The notes: generated from the sequence alone by a model not told the origin. 64,000 nt of DNA from Ruania rhizosphaerae (GCF_009805705.1 NZ_VSMB01000006.1:155338-219337); one strand, 5' to 3'. Shown: positions 9,077 through 20,012, counted from the first letter of the stretch. A program made the numbers and translations.

Positions 9077-10306
9077 TCACGGTTCGGTGGCGACGGCCTT
9101 CTTCAGTGGCGTGGCCGGGTCTGCCGCCAGGGCGCGATCCAGTCGCGGCAACTCACCCCGCCCGAGCAGCTTGCGCACCGCCGCCACCTCCCGTGGGACG
9201 TCAGCGATCACAGCACCGGTGAGCCGATCCCCCTCGAACGCCAGCGTCGTCCACGGTCCGCTGTCAGGATCGCCCCGGGTGACCTGATCGTCGGTCAGCC
9301 GCCCGAACACGGTCAGATGGTGGCCGAGCTGGGTGGAGTACACATAGGGGGCAGGCTCGGGCCGGCCATCCTCGGCCGTTCCCAGCAGCGTCCGGGCGAG
9401 CCGCGCCGGGTCCAGCAGCGCGGCCGACCAGTGCCCGCCAGGCGTCGGCCCGAACACCGGGTGCTCCCGTTCGGCCACGTCACCCACCGCCCACACGCGC
9501 GGGTGAGTCGTACGCCCAGAGGCATCCACCGGCAGGTGACCGGACGCCGTCAGCGGGAGAGTATCCGCGAGCCAGGCCGAGTTCGGTCGCGCACCGATCG
9601 CGCACAGCACCGTGTCGGCCTCCAGGCGGGTTCCGTCGTCGAGGGTCACGACGGCGTCCCGTGCGCTGGCCACGGTGGCATGAGTGCGCAGGTGGACGCC
9701 CTGGGCGGCGTACCAGGGGGTGGTGCGGGCGCCCAGGCCGGGGCCGAGCTGGCGGTTCAGGGGGCTGGGCCCGGCCTCGACGACCGTGACCTCACATCCC
9801 ACGTCCGCCGCGACGCCGGCGACCTCGGCGCCGATCCACCCCGCCCCGACGATCACCAACCGGGAGCCGGGGGTGAGGCGCTCGCGCAGGCGAGCTGCGT
9901 CGTCGAGGGTGTGCAGGGTGAGCACACCGGACCAGTGGGCGGGCAGGGCGGCGTGCGAACCGGTGGCCACCACGATGGCGTCGGCTTCGAAGCGTTCGCC
10001 CGTGGCGGTCTCGACGGCGGGGAGGTCGCCCAGGTCGAGTCGCGTGGCGCGTGTGCCGAGGCGGACATCGTCGGCCAGAGTCAGGAGGTCCTGCGCGAGG
10101 TCGTCGGCGAGCCACACCGGGTCGGGGCGACTCAGCAGCTCCTTCGACAGCGGTGGGCGGTCGTAGGGGAGATGGTGCTCGCCGCCGAGGATGCGCAGGT
10201 GCCCAGTGAATCCGGACTCGCGTAACTCGGCGGCAGTGCGCAGGCCCGCGAGCCCGGCGCCCACCACCAGGACACGTTCTGGGAGCGGCGGTAGCGGTGT
10301 GGTCAC
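9077..10306 (-). CDS. FAD-dependent NAD(P)H:ferredoxin/rubredoxin-type reductase
   Basis: The 409-residue protein has an N-terminal FAD-binding Rossmann motif (VGAGLAGLRTA), an internal NAD(P)H-binding motif (VIVGAGWIGAEVA, about residue 150), the second FAD contact WAVGDVAE near 290, and a C-terminal reductase-like dimer domain. DRPPLSKELL is typical of ferredoxin reductases of oxygenase systems (BphA4/rhodocoxin reductase type). No ferredoxin, P450 or oxygenase gene is nearby, so its electron acceptor is unknown. TAGCGT (10318-10313 on the minus strand) ends six bases before the GTG start, suggesting a leaderless transcript back-to-back with the DUF3017 gene. Confidence 0.85.
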   Translation of the reverse strand: MTTPLPPLPERVLVVGAGLAGLRTAAELRESGFTGHLRILGGEHHLPYDRPPLSKELLSRPDPVWLADDLAQDLLTLADDVRLGTRATRLDLGDLPAVETATGERFEADAIVVATGSHAALPAHWSGVLTLHTLDDAARLRERLTPGSRLVIVGAGWIGAEVAGVAADVGCEVTVVEAGPSPLNRQLGPGLGARTTPWYAAQGVHLRTHATVASARDAVVTLDDGTRLEADTVLCAIGARPNSAWLADTLPLTASGHLPVDASGRTTHPRVWAVGDVAEREHPVFGPTPGGHWSAALLDPARLARTLLGTAEDGRPEPAPYVYSTQLGHHLTVFGRLTDDQVTRGDPDSGPWTTLAFEGDRLTGAVIADVPREVAAVRKLLGRGELPRLDRALAADPATPLKKAVATEP

Positions 10307-10312
10307 CCGGTC

Positions 10313-10334
10313 ACGCTACCCGCGGCGGTAGGCT
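10313..10334. promoter_or_regulatory. Back-to-back -10 boxes of two leaderless promoters
   Basis: TAGCGT on the minus strand (10318-10313) lies six bases before the reductase GTG. TAGGCT on the plus strand (10329-10334) lies eight bases before the DUF3017 ATG. The two divergent promoters are packed into about 36 bases, so each -35 region overlaps the other gene's start. Confidence 0.5.
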
Positions 10335-10342
10335 CACTGGCG

Positions 10343-10660
10343 ATGATCAGCACCCGGCCCGTCAGGCGGCCCGTCGAACCCGGCCACTGGCGCCGCTACG
10401 TGGTGATGTGGGTGGCGCTGGCGTGGATCGTGGTCGCGATGGTGACGATGAGCGTGGTGGGCGTGCGCGCCGGGATCCTGGTGCTCGCTGCGGAGCTGCT
10501 GGTGCTCGGGTTCGTCCGGGCGGTGTCACCCGCGCCCGGGCCGTACGGCATCACCAGTCGGTCGCGGGCGTTCGATGTCGCGATCCTGATGCTCAGTGGT
10601 GCTGCCATCGTGGTGCTGGCGCTCACCGCGACGGGGCTCGACCCCGCCTGGCCGGGCTGA
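10343..10660 (+). CDS. Small membrane protein, DUF3017 family
   Basis: The protein has 105 residues with a basic N-terminus and three hydrophobic segments (YVVMWVALAWIVVAMVTMSVVG; GILVLAAELLVLG; VAILMLSGAAIVVLAL). The pattern WRRYVVMWVA...AGILVLAAELL...FVRAV fits DUF3017, usually found between folD and mdh in related actinobacteria. Here mdh is close, but folD is 11 kb away beside glyA. The function is unknown. Confidence 0.75.
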   Translation: MISTRPVRRPVEPGHWRRYVVMWVALAWIVVAMVTMSVVGVRAGILVLAAELLVLGFVRAVSPAPGPYGITSRSRAFDVAILMLSGAAIVVLALTATGLDPAWPG

Positions 10661-10673
10661 GCAGAGACACAAC

Positions 10674-10729
10674 CGACGGCCCTCAGCAGGTCTGTGCCAG
10701 ATGTGGCACAGCCGGGCTGAGAGCCGTCG
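10674..10729. repeat. Compound palindrome, family C copy 1 (bidirectional terminator?)
   Basis: Nested stems CGACGGC/GCCGTCG, CTCAGC/GCTGAG and CTGTGCCA/TGGCACAG form one long hairpin around the loop GATG. It lies exactly between two converging genes and so could end both. A similar element lies at 31980-32040. Confidence 0.7.
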
Positions 10730-10740
10730 ACTTGTGACGG

Positions 10741-11787
10741 TCAGGACTGCTTGGGCTCGCCCTCCGGCGCCTCGCCCTCGTCTTCCTGAGGGGACGTGAG
10801 GTCCGCGTCATCCAGCGTGGCGACGTCGAAGTCCTCGGTGAAGGCGTCATCGCGGTCCGGAGCCTGAGCGTCTGAGGACTCCTCCGCCTCCTCGGCGCCG
10901 GTCGGCTCGACGGATTCGTCGTCCGCGATCACCTCGACCGGCTCGTCGTCGCTGAGGAGATCGTCGTCCTCGTCCCAGTTCTCGTCGTCCCACTCGGCGT
11001 CGGCGGCCAGCGGCTCCGGCGCGAAGACGGTGAAGAGCATCGCCGCCAGCGCCGCACCGATCAGCGGGGCCACCCAGAACAGCCACAGATCACCGAGCGA
11101 ACCACTCTCGGCGAAGATCGCCGCAGCCGCGGCACGCGCCGGGTTCAGCGCACCTCCGGTGAGGGTGTAAGTGGCGACCGACAGGCCCGCATAGGCCAGG
11201 CCGATCACCACCGGCGCGCCGAGAGCCCCGCGGCGCAGGTTGCGGCCGGCGGCCAGTGCGATCGCGACGAACAGTGCCGTGGAGATCGCCGAGATCAACA
11301 GCGTAGGAACGATATCGGTGGAGACGGCCCCGTCGGAGAGTCGGCCGAGCACCGAGTTCTCGCCGACGCCGCCCGCCAGTGGGGTGAACATCGACCGCGT
11401 CGAGGCCTGCCCGACAGCAGCGGGGAGTGCGGCCGGTACGGTCACGAACAGCAGCGCGGCGGCGCCGACGCCACCGATGAGCTGTGCCACCCAATAGGGG
11501 AGCAGATCAGCCCAGGAGATCCGGCCGGTGATGGCAGCGCCAAGCGACACTGCCGGGTTCAGGTGCCCGCCGGAGACGTGGCCGATGATCGCGATCGCCG
11601 CGATCGCTCCGGCGCCCCAGGCCAGCAGCTTCGCGCCGTCGTCGGGCGTTGAGGTCACCCCGGCGTACAGGGTGGCCCCGAAGCCGACGAGGACGAGGAT
11701 GAACGTGCCCAGGATCTCGGCGCCGAAGCGTGGCAGCAACGGCCGCTCGGCTGGGGCGAGCTCGGGTGTGGACTCCGGTGCGGACAT
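10741..11787 (-). CDS. Aquaporin (MIP family) with long acidic C-terminal tail
   Basis: Residues ~20-240 form the six-helix MIP channel with both NPA loops: HLNPAVS and ALNPARA. The residue after NPAR is Ala, not the Asp typical of glycerol facilitators, so water transport is more likely. The last ~110 residues are an unusual tail of Asp/Glu (WDDENWDEDDDLL and following) with no recognised domain, predicted to be cytoplasmic. I use ATG 11787 because GGGAAG lies just upstream; an ATG 12 bases earlier is also in frame. Confidence 0.88.
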   Translation of the reverse strand: MSAPESTPELAPAERPLLPRFGAEILGTFILVLVGFGATLYAGVTSTPDDGAKLLAWGAGAIAAIAIIGHVSGGHLNPAVSLGAAITGRISWADLLPYWVAQLIGGVGAAALLFVTVPAALPAAVGQASTRSMFTPLAGGVGENSVLGRLSDGAVSTDIVPTLLISAISTALFVAIALAAGRNLRRGALGAPVVIGLAYAGLSVATYTLTGGALNPARAAAAAIFAESGSLGDLWLFWVAPLIGAALAAMLFTVFAPEPLAADAEWDDENWDEDDDLLSDDEPVEVIADDESVEPTGAEEAEESSDAQAPDRDDAFTEDFDVATLDDADLTSPQEDEGEAPEGEPKQS

Positions 11788-11882
11788 ACGTCTTCCCATC
11801 GGTCGGATATGCGGCGTGCGAATCGCGATCGCCGGGCGAGCCTCCCAGCCGAACCTGGGAGTTTCCCGGGAGCCGGACCTGA

Positions 11883-12983
<1,101 letters not shown>

Positions 12984-13021
12984 TCAGACTCCTCCTGAGT
13001 CGCTCGATCTCAACAAGATGC

Positions 13022-13053
13022 GCGAGGCCGCACCGTTCTCGGTGCGGCCTCGC
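13022..13053 (+). terminator. 13-bp hairpin terminator after mdh
   Basis: GCGAGGCCGCACC (13022-13034) is perfectly complementary to 13041-13053 around the loop GTTCTC, 39 bases after the mdh stop. Confidence 0.7.
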
Positions 13054-13139
13054 TGCATGCCGGGCAGTGCCCATCGTTCTCGCCTCCGCGAACGGCTAAG
13101 TTGGATCGTGGCCGACGCCGTCCTACCCGAAGGTTGACC

Positions 13140-16100
13140 GTGCACGATACGACTGCCCGCACCGAGCACCGCCTGCGCCGCTTCATCGCCGAACGCCTGC
13201 TCCCGGCGAAGTACCGCGCCCGGGCGCCCCTGGCGATCACTGCCTGGGAGGTGCCGGACGAACCTGTGCCGTTCACCGAGGCGGTGAACCAGGAGTACCG
13301 GCCATTCGAAGTCGGCACCCCGTGGGGCCGCCCGTGGAGCACCGTCTGGTTCCGGCTCACCGGCGCCGTGCCTACCGAGTGGGCGGACCAGATCGGCGAG
13401 GAATGCGAGCTCGAGCTGGTGGTCGATCTCGGTTTCACGACGGCGCAACCCGGCTTCCAGGCCGAGGGGGCGCTCTGGTCACCGGACGGGCGCATCCTCA
13501 AGGGCCTCGAACCGCGCAACCAGCACCTCGGCCTCGCCGCCGACACCCACGAGCTGGACGTGTACGTCGAGGCCGCGGCCAACCCCGACGTCCCGGACGG
13601 GCAGTGGATCAAGCCCACCCCGATGGGCGACAAGGCCACAGCCGGCACGAACCCCATCTACACCTTCACCGCCGCCGACGTGGCGCTGCTGGACACCGAC
13701 GTCTTCGGCCTCACTGCCGACGTCCTCGCCCTGCAGGGCCTGATGCTCGAGCTGAACCCGGCCTCCCCGAGGCGTGCGCAGATCCTCCGTGCCCTCGAAG
13801 ACATGATGGACGCCGTCGACCCCGACGACGTCGCAGGTACCGCCGCACAGGGCCGTCGCCTTCTGGAAGGGGTGCTGAGTGCCCCGGCGACGGCGTCCGC
13901 CCACCAGGTGCACGCCGTCGGGCATGCGCACATCGACTCCGCGTGGCTGTGGCCCGTACGCGAGACCGTACGTAAGTGTGCTCGCACGTTCTCGAACGTG
14001 CTTGACCTGATGGACCGTGATCCGGAGTTCACCTTCGCCTGCTCCTCCGCGCAGCAGTACGCCTGGATCAAGGAGTACTACCCCGAGTTGTACGCCCGGA
14101 TCGCCGAGCGAGTGCGTGAGGGCCGGTTCATCCCTGTGGGCGGCATGTGGGTGGAGTCCGATACCAATATGCCCGGCGGGGAGGCGATGGCCCGGCAGTT
14201 CGTGACCGGCACGCAGTTCTTCATCGACGAGTTCGGGGTGGAGCCGCGCGAGGTGTGGCTGCCCGACTCATTCGGCTACTCCGGCGCACTGCCGCAGATC
14301 GCCAAGGCCAGCGGGAAGGAGTACTTCCTCACCCAGAAGATCTCCTGGAACGACACGAACACCATGCCCCACCACACCTTCGACTGGCAGGGCATCGACG
14401 GCACCCGCATCTTCACCCACTTCCCGCCGGTGGACACCTACAACTCGATGCTGGACGCCACCGAGCTGGCCCGCGCGGAGCGGCAGTACGCCGAGAAGGG
14501 ACGAGCCAACACCTCGCTCGCCCCGTATGGCTACGGCGACGGCGGGGGAGGGCCCACCCGTGAGATCGTCGCCCAGGCGCGCCGGGTGGCGAACCTGGAG
14601 GGCTCTCCGCAGGTGGTGCTCTCCACACCCGACACCTTCTTCGACACCGCCCGCGCCGAATACCCGAACCCGCCGGTGTGGACCGGGGAGATGTACCTGG
14701 AGTACCACCGCGGCACCTACACGTCCCAGCACCGCACCAAGGCTGGCAACCGGCGCAGCGAGCACCTGCTCCGTGAAGCCGAATTGTGGGCGAGTACCGC
14801 GACCGTGCGGGTGGGCGCCGAATACCCCGCCGAGGCGTTGCAGCGGCTCTGGCGGCTGGTGCTGTTGCAGCAGTTCCATGACATCCTCCCCGGCTCCTCG
14901 ATCGCCTGGGTGCATCGCGAGGCCGAGCGGCACTACGAGGAGATCGCCGCGGAGCTGAACCAGATCATTGAGACCGCCATCGGCCACCTGGTGGGGGCCG
15001 GGGACAGGGACCTTTCCCTGAATGCCGGACCGTACGCCGTCGGGGGTGTGCCTGCCCTGGGCGGGGCGACCACGGCCGAGCCCCACGCTGAGGCACGGGT
15101 GGAGGCCGTGGGTGGCGACTGGGTGCTGACCAACTCCCGCGTGCGCGTGACGGTGGACGAGCGCGGACTGATGACGTCGCTCGTCGATCTGGCGACCGAT
15201 CGTGAGGTGATCCCGGCCGGGCGCGCGGCGAATCTGCTGCAGGTACACCGGGACATCCCGAACGAGTGGGACGCCTGGGACATCGACGCCCACTACCGCC
15301 ACGTCGTGATCGACCTGGTGGAGGCGGACGAGATCACCACCGAGACCCACGGACACACGGTGGCGGTGGTGGTGCGGCGCTCCTTCGGATCGTCCACGAT
15401 CACCCAGCGCATCGAACTCGCCGCCGAGGGGGACGTGCAGATCACCACCGAGGCGGACTGGCACGAGCGGCAGAAGCTCCTCAAGCTGGCCTTCCCGCTG
15501 GACCTGACCGCCGAACGCGCCACCTCCGAGATCCAGTTCGGGCACATTCATCGCCCGACGGCGGTCAACACCTCCTGGGACGCCGCACGTTTCGAGACGG
15601 TCGCCCACCGCTGGGTGCACGTGGGGGAGCCGGACTTCGGCGTTGCCGTGGCCAACGACGTGACTTACGGTCACGACATTCACGCCGACACCGACGACGC
15701 GGGGAACCCGATCACGGTGGTGCGGCAGTCGCTGCTTCGCGCCCCGCTCTTCCCGGACCCGGACGCCGATCAGGGCATGCATGTGCTGCGCACGACGCTG
15801 GCTGTCGGGGTGGGCATCGATGGGGCCGTGCGTGCCGGGTACGTGACGAACCTGCCGGTGCGGCGCGTGCACGGGGAGCGTGAAGTCGCACCGCTGCTGG
15901 CCGTGGACCACCCGGGTGTGGTGGTGGAGGCGGTCAAGCTCGCCGAGGACGGTTCCGGTGACGTGGTGGTACGGCTCTACGAAGCCCACGGGCGGCGTGC
16001 CGAGGCGGTGGTGACAGCTGGGTTCGGGACCACTGGCGCAATGGAGACCGACCTGCTGGAGCGGCCGGGGCCGACGCGAGCCGGGGTGCGGGCCAACGGA

Positions 16101-16163
16101 GAACGGGCGCACCTGAGTCTGCGCCCGTTCCAGCTCTGCACCCTGCGCTTCCCCCGGTCCTGA
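13140..16163 (+). CDS. GH38 alpha-mannosidase
   Basis: The 1007-residue protein has an N-terminal non-catalytic domain, then the GH38 catalytic domain. HAHIDSAWLWPV (about residue 262) carries the zinc-binding His/Asp. VWLPDSFGYSGALPQ (about residue 374) carries the catalytic nucleophile Asp, and LLLQQFHDILPGSS (about 580) is the conserved active-site His/Asp segment. C-terminal beta-domains complete the enzyme. There is no signal peptide, so it acts inside the cell on alpha-mannosides. GTG 13140 has AAGG eight bases upstream, and a -10-like TAAGTT lies at 13097-13102. It stands alone, without a sugar transporter beside it. Confidence 0.93.
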   Translation: MHDTTARTEHRLRRFIAERLLPAKYRARAPLAITAWEVPDEPVPFTEAVNQEYRPFEVGTPWGRPWSTVWFRLTGAVPTEWADQIGEECELELVVDLGFTTAQPGFQAEGALWSPDGRILKGLEPRNQHLGLAADTHELDVYVEAAANPDVPDGQWIKPTPMGDKATAGTNPIYTFTAADVALLDTDVFGLTADVLALQGLMLELNPASPRRAQILRALEDMMDAVDPDDVAGTAAQGRRLLEGVLSAPATASAHQVHAVGHAHIDSAWLWPVRETVRKCARTFSNVLDLMDRDPEFTFACSSAQQYAWIKEYYPELYARIAERVREGRFIPVGGMWVESDTNMPGGEAMARQFVTGTQFFIDEFGVEPREVWLPDSFGYSGALPQIAKASGKEYFLTQKISWNDTNTMPHHTFDWQGIDGTRIFTHFPPVDTYNSMLDATELARAERQYAEKGRANTSLAPYGYGDGGGGPTREIVAQARRVANLEGSPQVVLSTPDTFFDTARAEYPNPPVWTGEMYLEYHRGTYTSQHRTKAGNRRSEHLLREAELWASTATVRVGAEYPAEALQRLWRLVLLQQFHDILPGSSIAWVHREAERHYEEIAAELNQIIETAIGHLVGAGDRDLSLNAGPYAVGGVPALGGATTAEPHAEARVEAVGGDWVLTNSRVRVTVDERGLMTSLVDLATDREVIPAGRAANLLQVHRDIPNEWDAWDIDAHYRHVVIDLVEADEITTETHGHTVAVVVRRSFGSSTITQRIELAAEGDVQITTEADWHERQKLLKLAFPLDLTAERATSEIQFGHIHRPTAVNTSWDAARFETVAHRWVHVGEPDFGVAVANDVTYGHDIHADTDDAGNPITVVRQSLLRAPLFPDPDADQGMHVLRTTLAVGVGIDGAVRAGYVTNLPVRRVHGEREVAPLLAVDHPGVVVEAVKLAEDGSGDVVVRLYEAHGRRAEAVVTAGFGTTGAMETDLLERPGPTRAGVRANGERAHLSLRPFQLCTLRFPRS

Positions 16164-16226
16164 CTGCCTCCGCTGGGCTCGTCCTGGGTTCGCCCGGTCT
16201 GCTCTGCGCGCGTCCCGCCCTGGTGC

Positions 16227-16281
16227 CGAGCGCTGAGTTGTTCGGCGTCTGGCGCCAGAACGCCGACCAACTCAGCGCTCG
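16227..16281. repeat. 55-bp near-perfect palindrome after the mannosidase
   Basis: Arms CGAGCGCTGAGTTG / CAACTCAGCGCTCG continue inward with TCGGCGT / ACGCCGA after one mismatch and close on the self-complementary centre CTGGCGCCAG. The centre resembles that of family A elements (CTGGTCGCCAG at 22378), but the arms differ. It lies 64 bases after the gene end and may also terminate transcription. Confidence 0.75.
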
Positions 16282-16291
16282 CGCCAGGTGG

Positions 16292-16347
16292 ATGGGGAGA
16301 TCTCTCAGGCTTCGCTGGGTGTGCCGCGCGGCGGGTCTCGCTACAGT
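16292..16347 (+). promoter_or_regulatory. Promoter of paralogue 1 with GGGGAGATCTC box
   Basis: TACAGT at 16342-16347 ends six bases before the ATG, giving a probable leaderless transcript. GGGGAGATCTC lies about 60 bases before the start, the same spacing as in front of paralogue 2 at 17469, so both genes may share a regulator. Confidence 0.55.
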
Positions 16348-16353
16348 GCGCAT

Positions 16354-17115
16354 ATGGCGCAGCGATTCAACCCACCTCCGGGCTGGCACGTTCCTGCCGG
16401 CTTCACACCGACTCCGGGCTGGCAGCCGGATCCGTCGTGGCCGGCGGCTCCGACGGGCTGGAACTTCTGGGTGGACGACGCTGCCGGCTACGGCTCGGCC
16501 GAGTACGACTCGGCCAGTGGATATGGCATGGGCGGTGGATATGGAGGTACCGGTGGGTATGGCCAGTCCGCCGCCGGTCCGGGCATGCACCACGCCGGCG
16601 GCCCTGGGATCGAGGACCCGCGCAACCCCGGGATGCGCGCGGCGGGCTCGCCCGGTGTGCACAGTCCCGGTGGTGCGTACGATCCCGCCCCTTCCACCGG
16701 CGCGGCAGGACCGTACGATGCGGGGCACGCAGGCTCACACGGGAACCCGTACGACCCGTCTCCGAACACCGGGCAGCCGGGCCAGTACGACCCGTCGTCG
16801 GTGTCTGGCAGCGCTCATCTGGCAATCGCCGAGAAGAAGGCGAAGGCCGCCGGTAGGCAATCGTTGATGGGCATCGTCTTCGTCGCGCTTGCGGTGGTCA
16901 TCAACCTCGTGAGCGGCGAACGCGCAACGTTTCTGTGGGGAGTCCTGCTCGTCGGGGTGTTCATCACGATCCGCGGGATTGTGGCTTATGTGAAGGCGAA
17001 GAAGGAACTCGCGGCCGCTCGTGCCGCAACCGGGGGTGGACTCTACGGATCCGAGATGGGCGGAAGCGATCTTCCAGGGTTCGGCGGCAGCCGGAACGAC
17101 GACCTCTACCGCTGA
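16354..17115 (+). CDS. Pro/Gly-rich membrane protein, paralogue 1
   Basis: This 253-residue protein starts AQRFNPPPGWHVPAGF, two PGW-type repeats like those in DUF2510-like actinobacterial proteins. A Gly/Tyr/Pro-rich low-complexity region (about residues 45-150) follows, with repeats such as YDPAPSTG and YDPSPNTG. Two transmembrane helices come next, then a short Ala/Lys helix and a C-terminal GGGLYGSEMGG...DDLYR motif. The downstream gene at 17469 shares every part of this plan, so the two arose by tandem duplication. Start is ATG 16354; no ribosome binding site is needed if leaderless. Function unknown; a membrane-anchored scaffold is one possibility. Confidence 0.8.
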   Translation: MAQRFNPPPGWHVPAGFTPTPGWQPDPSWPAAPTGWNFWVDDAAGYGSAEYDSASGYGMGGGYGGTGGYGQSAAGPGMHHAGGPGIEDPRNPGMRAAGSPGVHSPGGAYDPAPSTGAAGPYDAGHAGSHGNPYDPSPNTGQPGQYDPSSVSGSAHLAIAEKKAKAAGRQSLMGIVFVALAVVINLVSGERATFLWGVLLVGVFITIRGIVAYVKAKKELAAARAATGGGLYGSEMGGSDLPGFGGSRNDDLYR

Positions 17116-17402
17116 CGCGCGTCAGCACCACGTGGCAGCCCACATGGCTCGACCGTCGCGGCTCGCGCGGCCCGGAACCGTCGCGTATCGCCATGCTCCG
17201 CCGCGTGCCCGTTCCTTCACCTGCCCACCGCCTCCACCTGCCCGTCCCTCCGCTTACCCATGCCCGTCCACGGGCCGAACTATCGACCCCTTCTCGGGTT
17301 CGACCCTGAATTTCGGACCCTCCAAGATGGGGCCACGTCTGGGCCCGAGCACTGCGGCAGATGAGGTGGTCAGCGCCGGCCGAACCGAGCACTCAACAGG
17401 AA
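17116..17402. other. Intergenic DNA without recognisable gene
   Basis: The gap between the paralogues is 353 bases including the operator and promoter listed next. The part 17200-17275 is strikingly C/T-rich on the plus strand. I see no gene, RNA or strong hairpin here apart from the palindrome at 17403. Confidence 0.5.
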
Positions 17403-17461
17403 CCGACGGGGAGATCTCCCCGTCGGGGCGATGCGAGGATCGGGTCATCACTCGGTACTGT
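17403..17461 (+). promoter_or_regulatory. 24-bp perfect palindrome and -10 box of paralogue 2
   Basis: CCGACGGGGAGA and its exact reverse complement form a 24-bp palindrome without loop (17403-17426), centred on GAGATCTC. TACTGT (17456-17461) ends seven bases before the ATG. The same box occurs as an imperfect version before paralogue 1 at equal distance. This looks like an operator for a dimeric repressor or activator; the regulator is not identified. Confidence 0.6.
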
Positions 17462-17468
17462 CAGCACC

Positions 17469-18206
17469 ATGACACAGCGCTTCAATCCGCCGCCCGGCTG
17501 GCAGGTCCCTGCTGGATTCACGCCGCCACCAGGGTGGCAGCCGGATCAGTCCTGGCCGGCAGCTCCGGCCGGCTGGAGTTTCTGGGTGGACGATGCCGTC
17601 GGCTCCGCAACTGCCGGTGCCTATGGTTCGGGAGCTCCCGGCGCGGCCATGTCTCCCGGAATGGCTGACGCGGGGACCCCGGGAGTGCACGCTCAGGCGG
17701 GCGCCTATGACCCGGCGCCCAGCACGGGGCAACCAGGAACCTATGCGAGCGGTCAGCCGAGTGCGTACGGTCAGGCAGGTTCGTACGATCCCAGCCCCGC
17801 TACCGGTGCTGGTGCTTTCAATCCGGCGTCGGCCCCCGGTGCCGGCGGATTCGACGCCTCACAAGCGGCGGGCGGCGCCAGTATGGCGTTGGCAGAGCAG
17901 CAGGTGAAGAGCCAGAAGCGCACGATGCTCATCGGGTTCGGGGTGGCACTCGCGGTCATCCTCGTGGCCGTCATCTCGTTCGCGATCGCGGCGTCATCGC
18001 CCACCGGTGGAACATGGTACTTCCCCTGGTACTTCGGCCTTCTCGGCCTCGCGCTGGGAATCCGCGGCGCCATCATGCACCGCAAGGCGAAGAAGGAGCT
18101 GATGGCCGCGCAGGCAGCAGCAGGCGGGGGACTGTACGGCTCCGGGATGGGTGGCACGGAGTTGCCGGGTTCGGGTAGCAACCCGAACGGCGACCTGTAC
18201 CGCTGA
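17469..18206 (+). CDS. Pro/Gly-rich membrane protein, paralogue 2
   Basis: The 245-residue protein begins TQRFNPPPGWQVPAGF with the same double PGW repeat as the gene at 16354. A low-complexity region (Gly/Ala/Pro/Ser with YDPAPSTG, YDPSPATG) leads to two transmembrane helices (residues ~150-205), and the end is GGGLYGSGMGG...GDLYR. The termini are far better conserved between the paralogues than the middle, so the terminal motifs are likely functional. Function unknown. Confidence 0.8.
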   Translation: MTQRFNPPPGWQVPAGFTPPPGWQPDQSWPAAPAGWSFWVDDAVGSATAGAYGSGAPGAAMSPGMADAGTPGVHAQAGAYDPAPSTGQPGTYASGQPSAYGQAGSYDPSPATGAGAFNPASAPGAGGFDASQAAGGASMALAEQQVKSQKRTMLIGFGVALAVILVAVISFAIAASSPTGGTWYFPWYFGLLGLALGIRGAIMHRKAKKELMAAQAAAGGGLYGSGMGGTELPGSGSNPNGDLYR

Positions 18207-18229
18207 CCCCCTGATGGGGTCCAACAAGC

Positions 18230-18320
18230 TCCAGCCTCGTCGACAGACTCTCGACTCGACCATCGGCAATCTCTCGACTGAGGAGCCGACAATCTCGCGA
18301 CTGGTGATGTCGACAGATCT
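18230..18320. repeat. Degenerate direct and inverted repeat cluster
   Basis: GTCGACAGA occurs twice (near 18239 and 18309). CAATCTCTCGACTG and CAATCTCGCGACTG occur in between. The 211-base gap between the second paralogue and purU (convergent) holds nothing else I can name. Confidence 0.45.
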
Positions 18321-18417
18321 CTGGCCCATCGTGTCGCCAGGGTGAGACCTGTAGTGCACGCACTCGTCGTGCACCTGGTATCCGGGCGTGCCGGGTGACA
18401 GCCCGCCGGACTGAGCG

Positions 18418-19287
<870 letters not shown>

Positions 19288-19379
19288 ATCCGCGAGCGTA
19301 GTGCGCCACAGGTCACGAGGTGGACACGCTCGCCCGATGCGGTACGCACGGAGTGCTCGGGGATGGAAGGATGGGCGCC

Positions 19380-19889
19380 ATGGATGAGCTGAAGATCGAC
19401 GTCGTGGACGCCGAGCAAGCCGGTGAGTTGCTCACCGTGCGCCGTGCCGCATTCGTGACCGAGGCCCAGCTCTACGACGATCCGCACATCCCTGCACTCA
19501 CTCAGACCCTCGACGAGCTCGTGGAGGATCTGGAGCGCCCTGATGTCGTCACCCTTGGCGCCTGGGACGGTTCGCGCCTGGTGGGGTCGGTGCGGGTCGG
19601 CCTCGAGGAGGACCGTGCTCTGCTCGGCCGGCTCGCCGTCGCCCCAGACCTGCAGGGCCAGGGCATCGGCACGCAGTTGCTGATGGCGGTGCTGCACTAC
19701 CTGCCCGAGCAGACCCAGGAGGTCTGGGTGTTCACCGGTCAGGACTCCAAACAGAACCTCTCGCTCTACGCCAAGCATGGGTTCGAGCACCAGTACGACC
19801 AGAATGCCGGCGACCTCACCTACGCCTACCTGCGCAAGATCCTCGGGGGGATGGCAGGCGAGGAGGAGAGTTCCGCCGTCGGCGGCTGA
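19380..19889 (+). CDS. GNAT family N-acetyltransferase
   Basis: The 169-residue protein carries the acetyl-CoA binding motif QGQGIGTQLL (about residue 97), with a strand-loop pattern LLGRLAVAPDLQGQG typical of GNAT enzymes. FVTEAQLYDDPHIPALTQTLDEL near the start resembles GNATs acting on small molecules. ATG 19380 is favoured over an ATG nine bases upstream because GGAAGG then has proper spacing. Substrate unknown. Confidence 0.85.
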   Translation: MDELKIDVVDAEQAGELLTVRRAAFVTEAQLYDDPHIPALTQTLDELVEDLERPDVVTLGAWDGSRLVGSVRVGLEEDRALLGRLAVAPDLQGQGIGTQLLMAVLHYLPEQTQEVWVFTGQDSKQNLSLYAKHGFEHQYDQNAGDLTYAYLRKILGGMAGEEESSAVGG

Positions 19890-20012
19890 AGAACCTCACG
19901 ACGGCGGCCCTCACCCTGGCTAGGCAAGGTGCCACGTGCGGGATGCCGGGGTGGCCATGCGCCTGGGTGAGGTGAACGCGAAAAGCAGGTGTTCGCCGTC
20001 GGCGGCTCTTGC

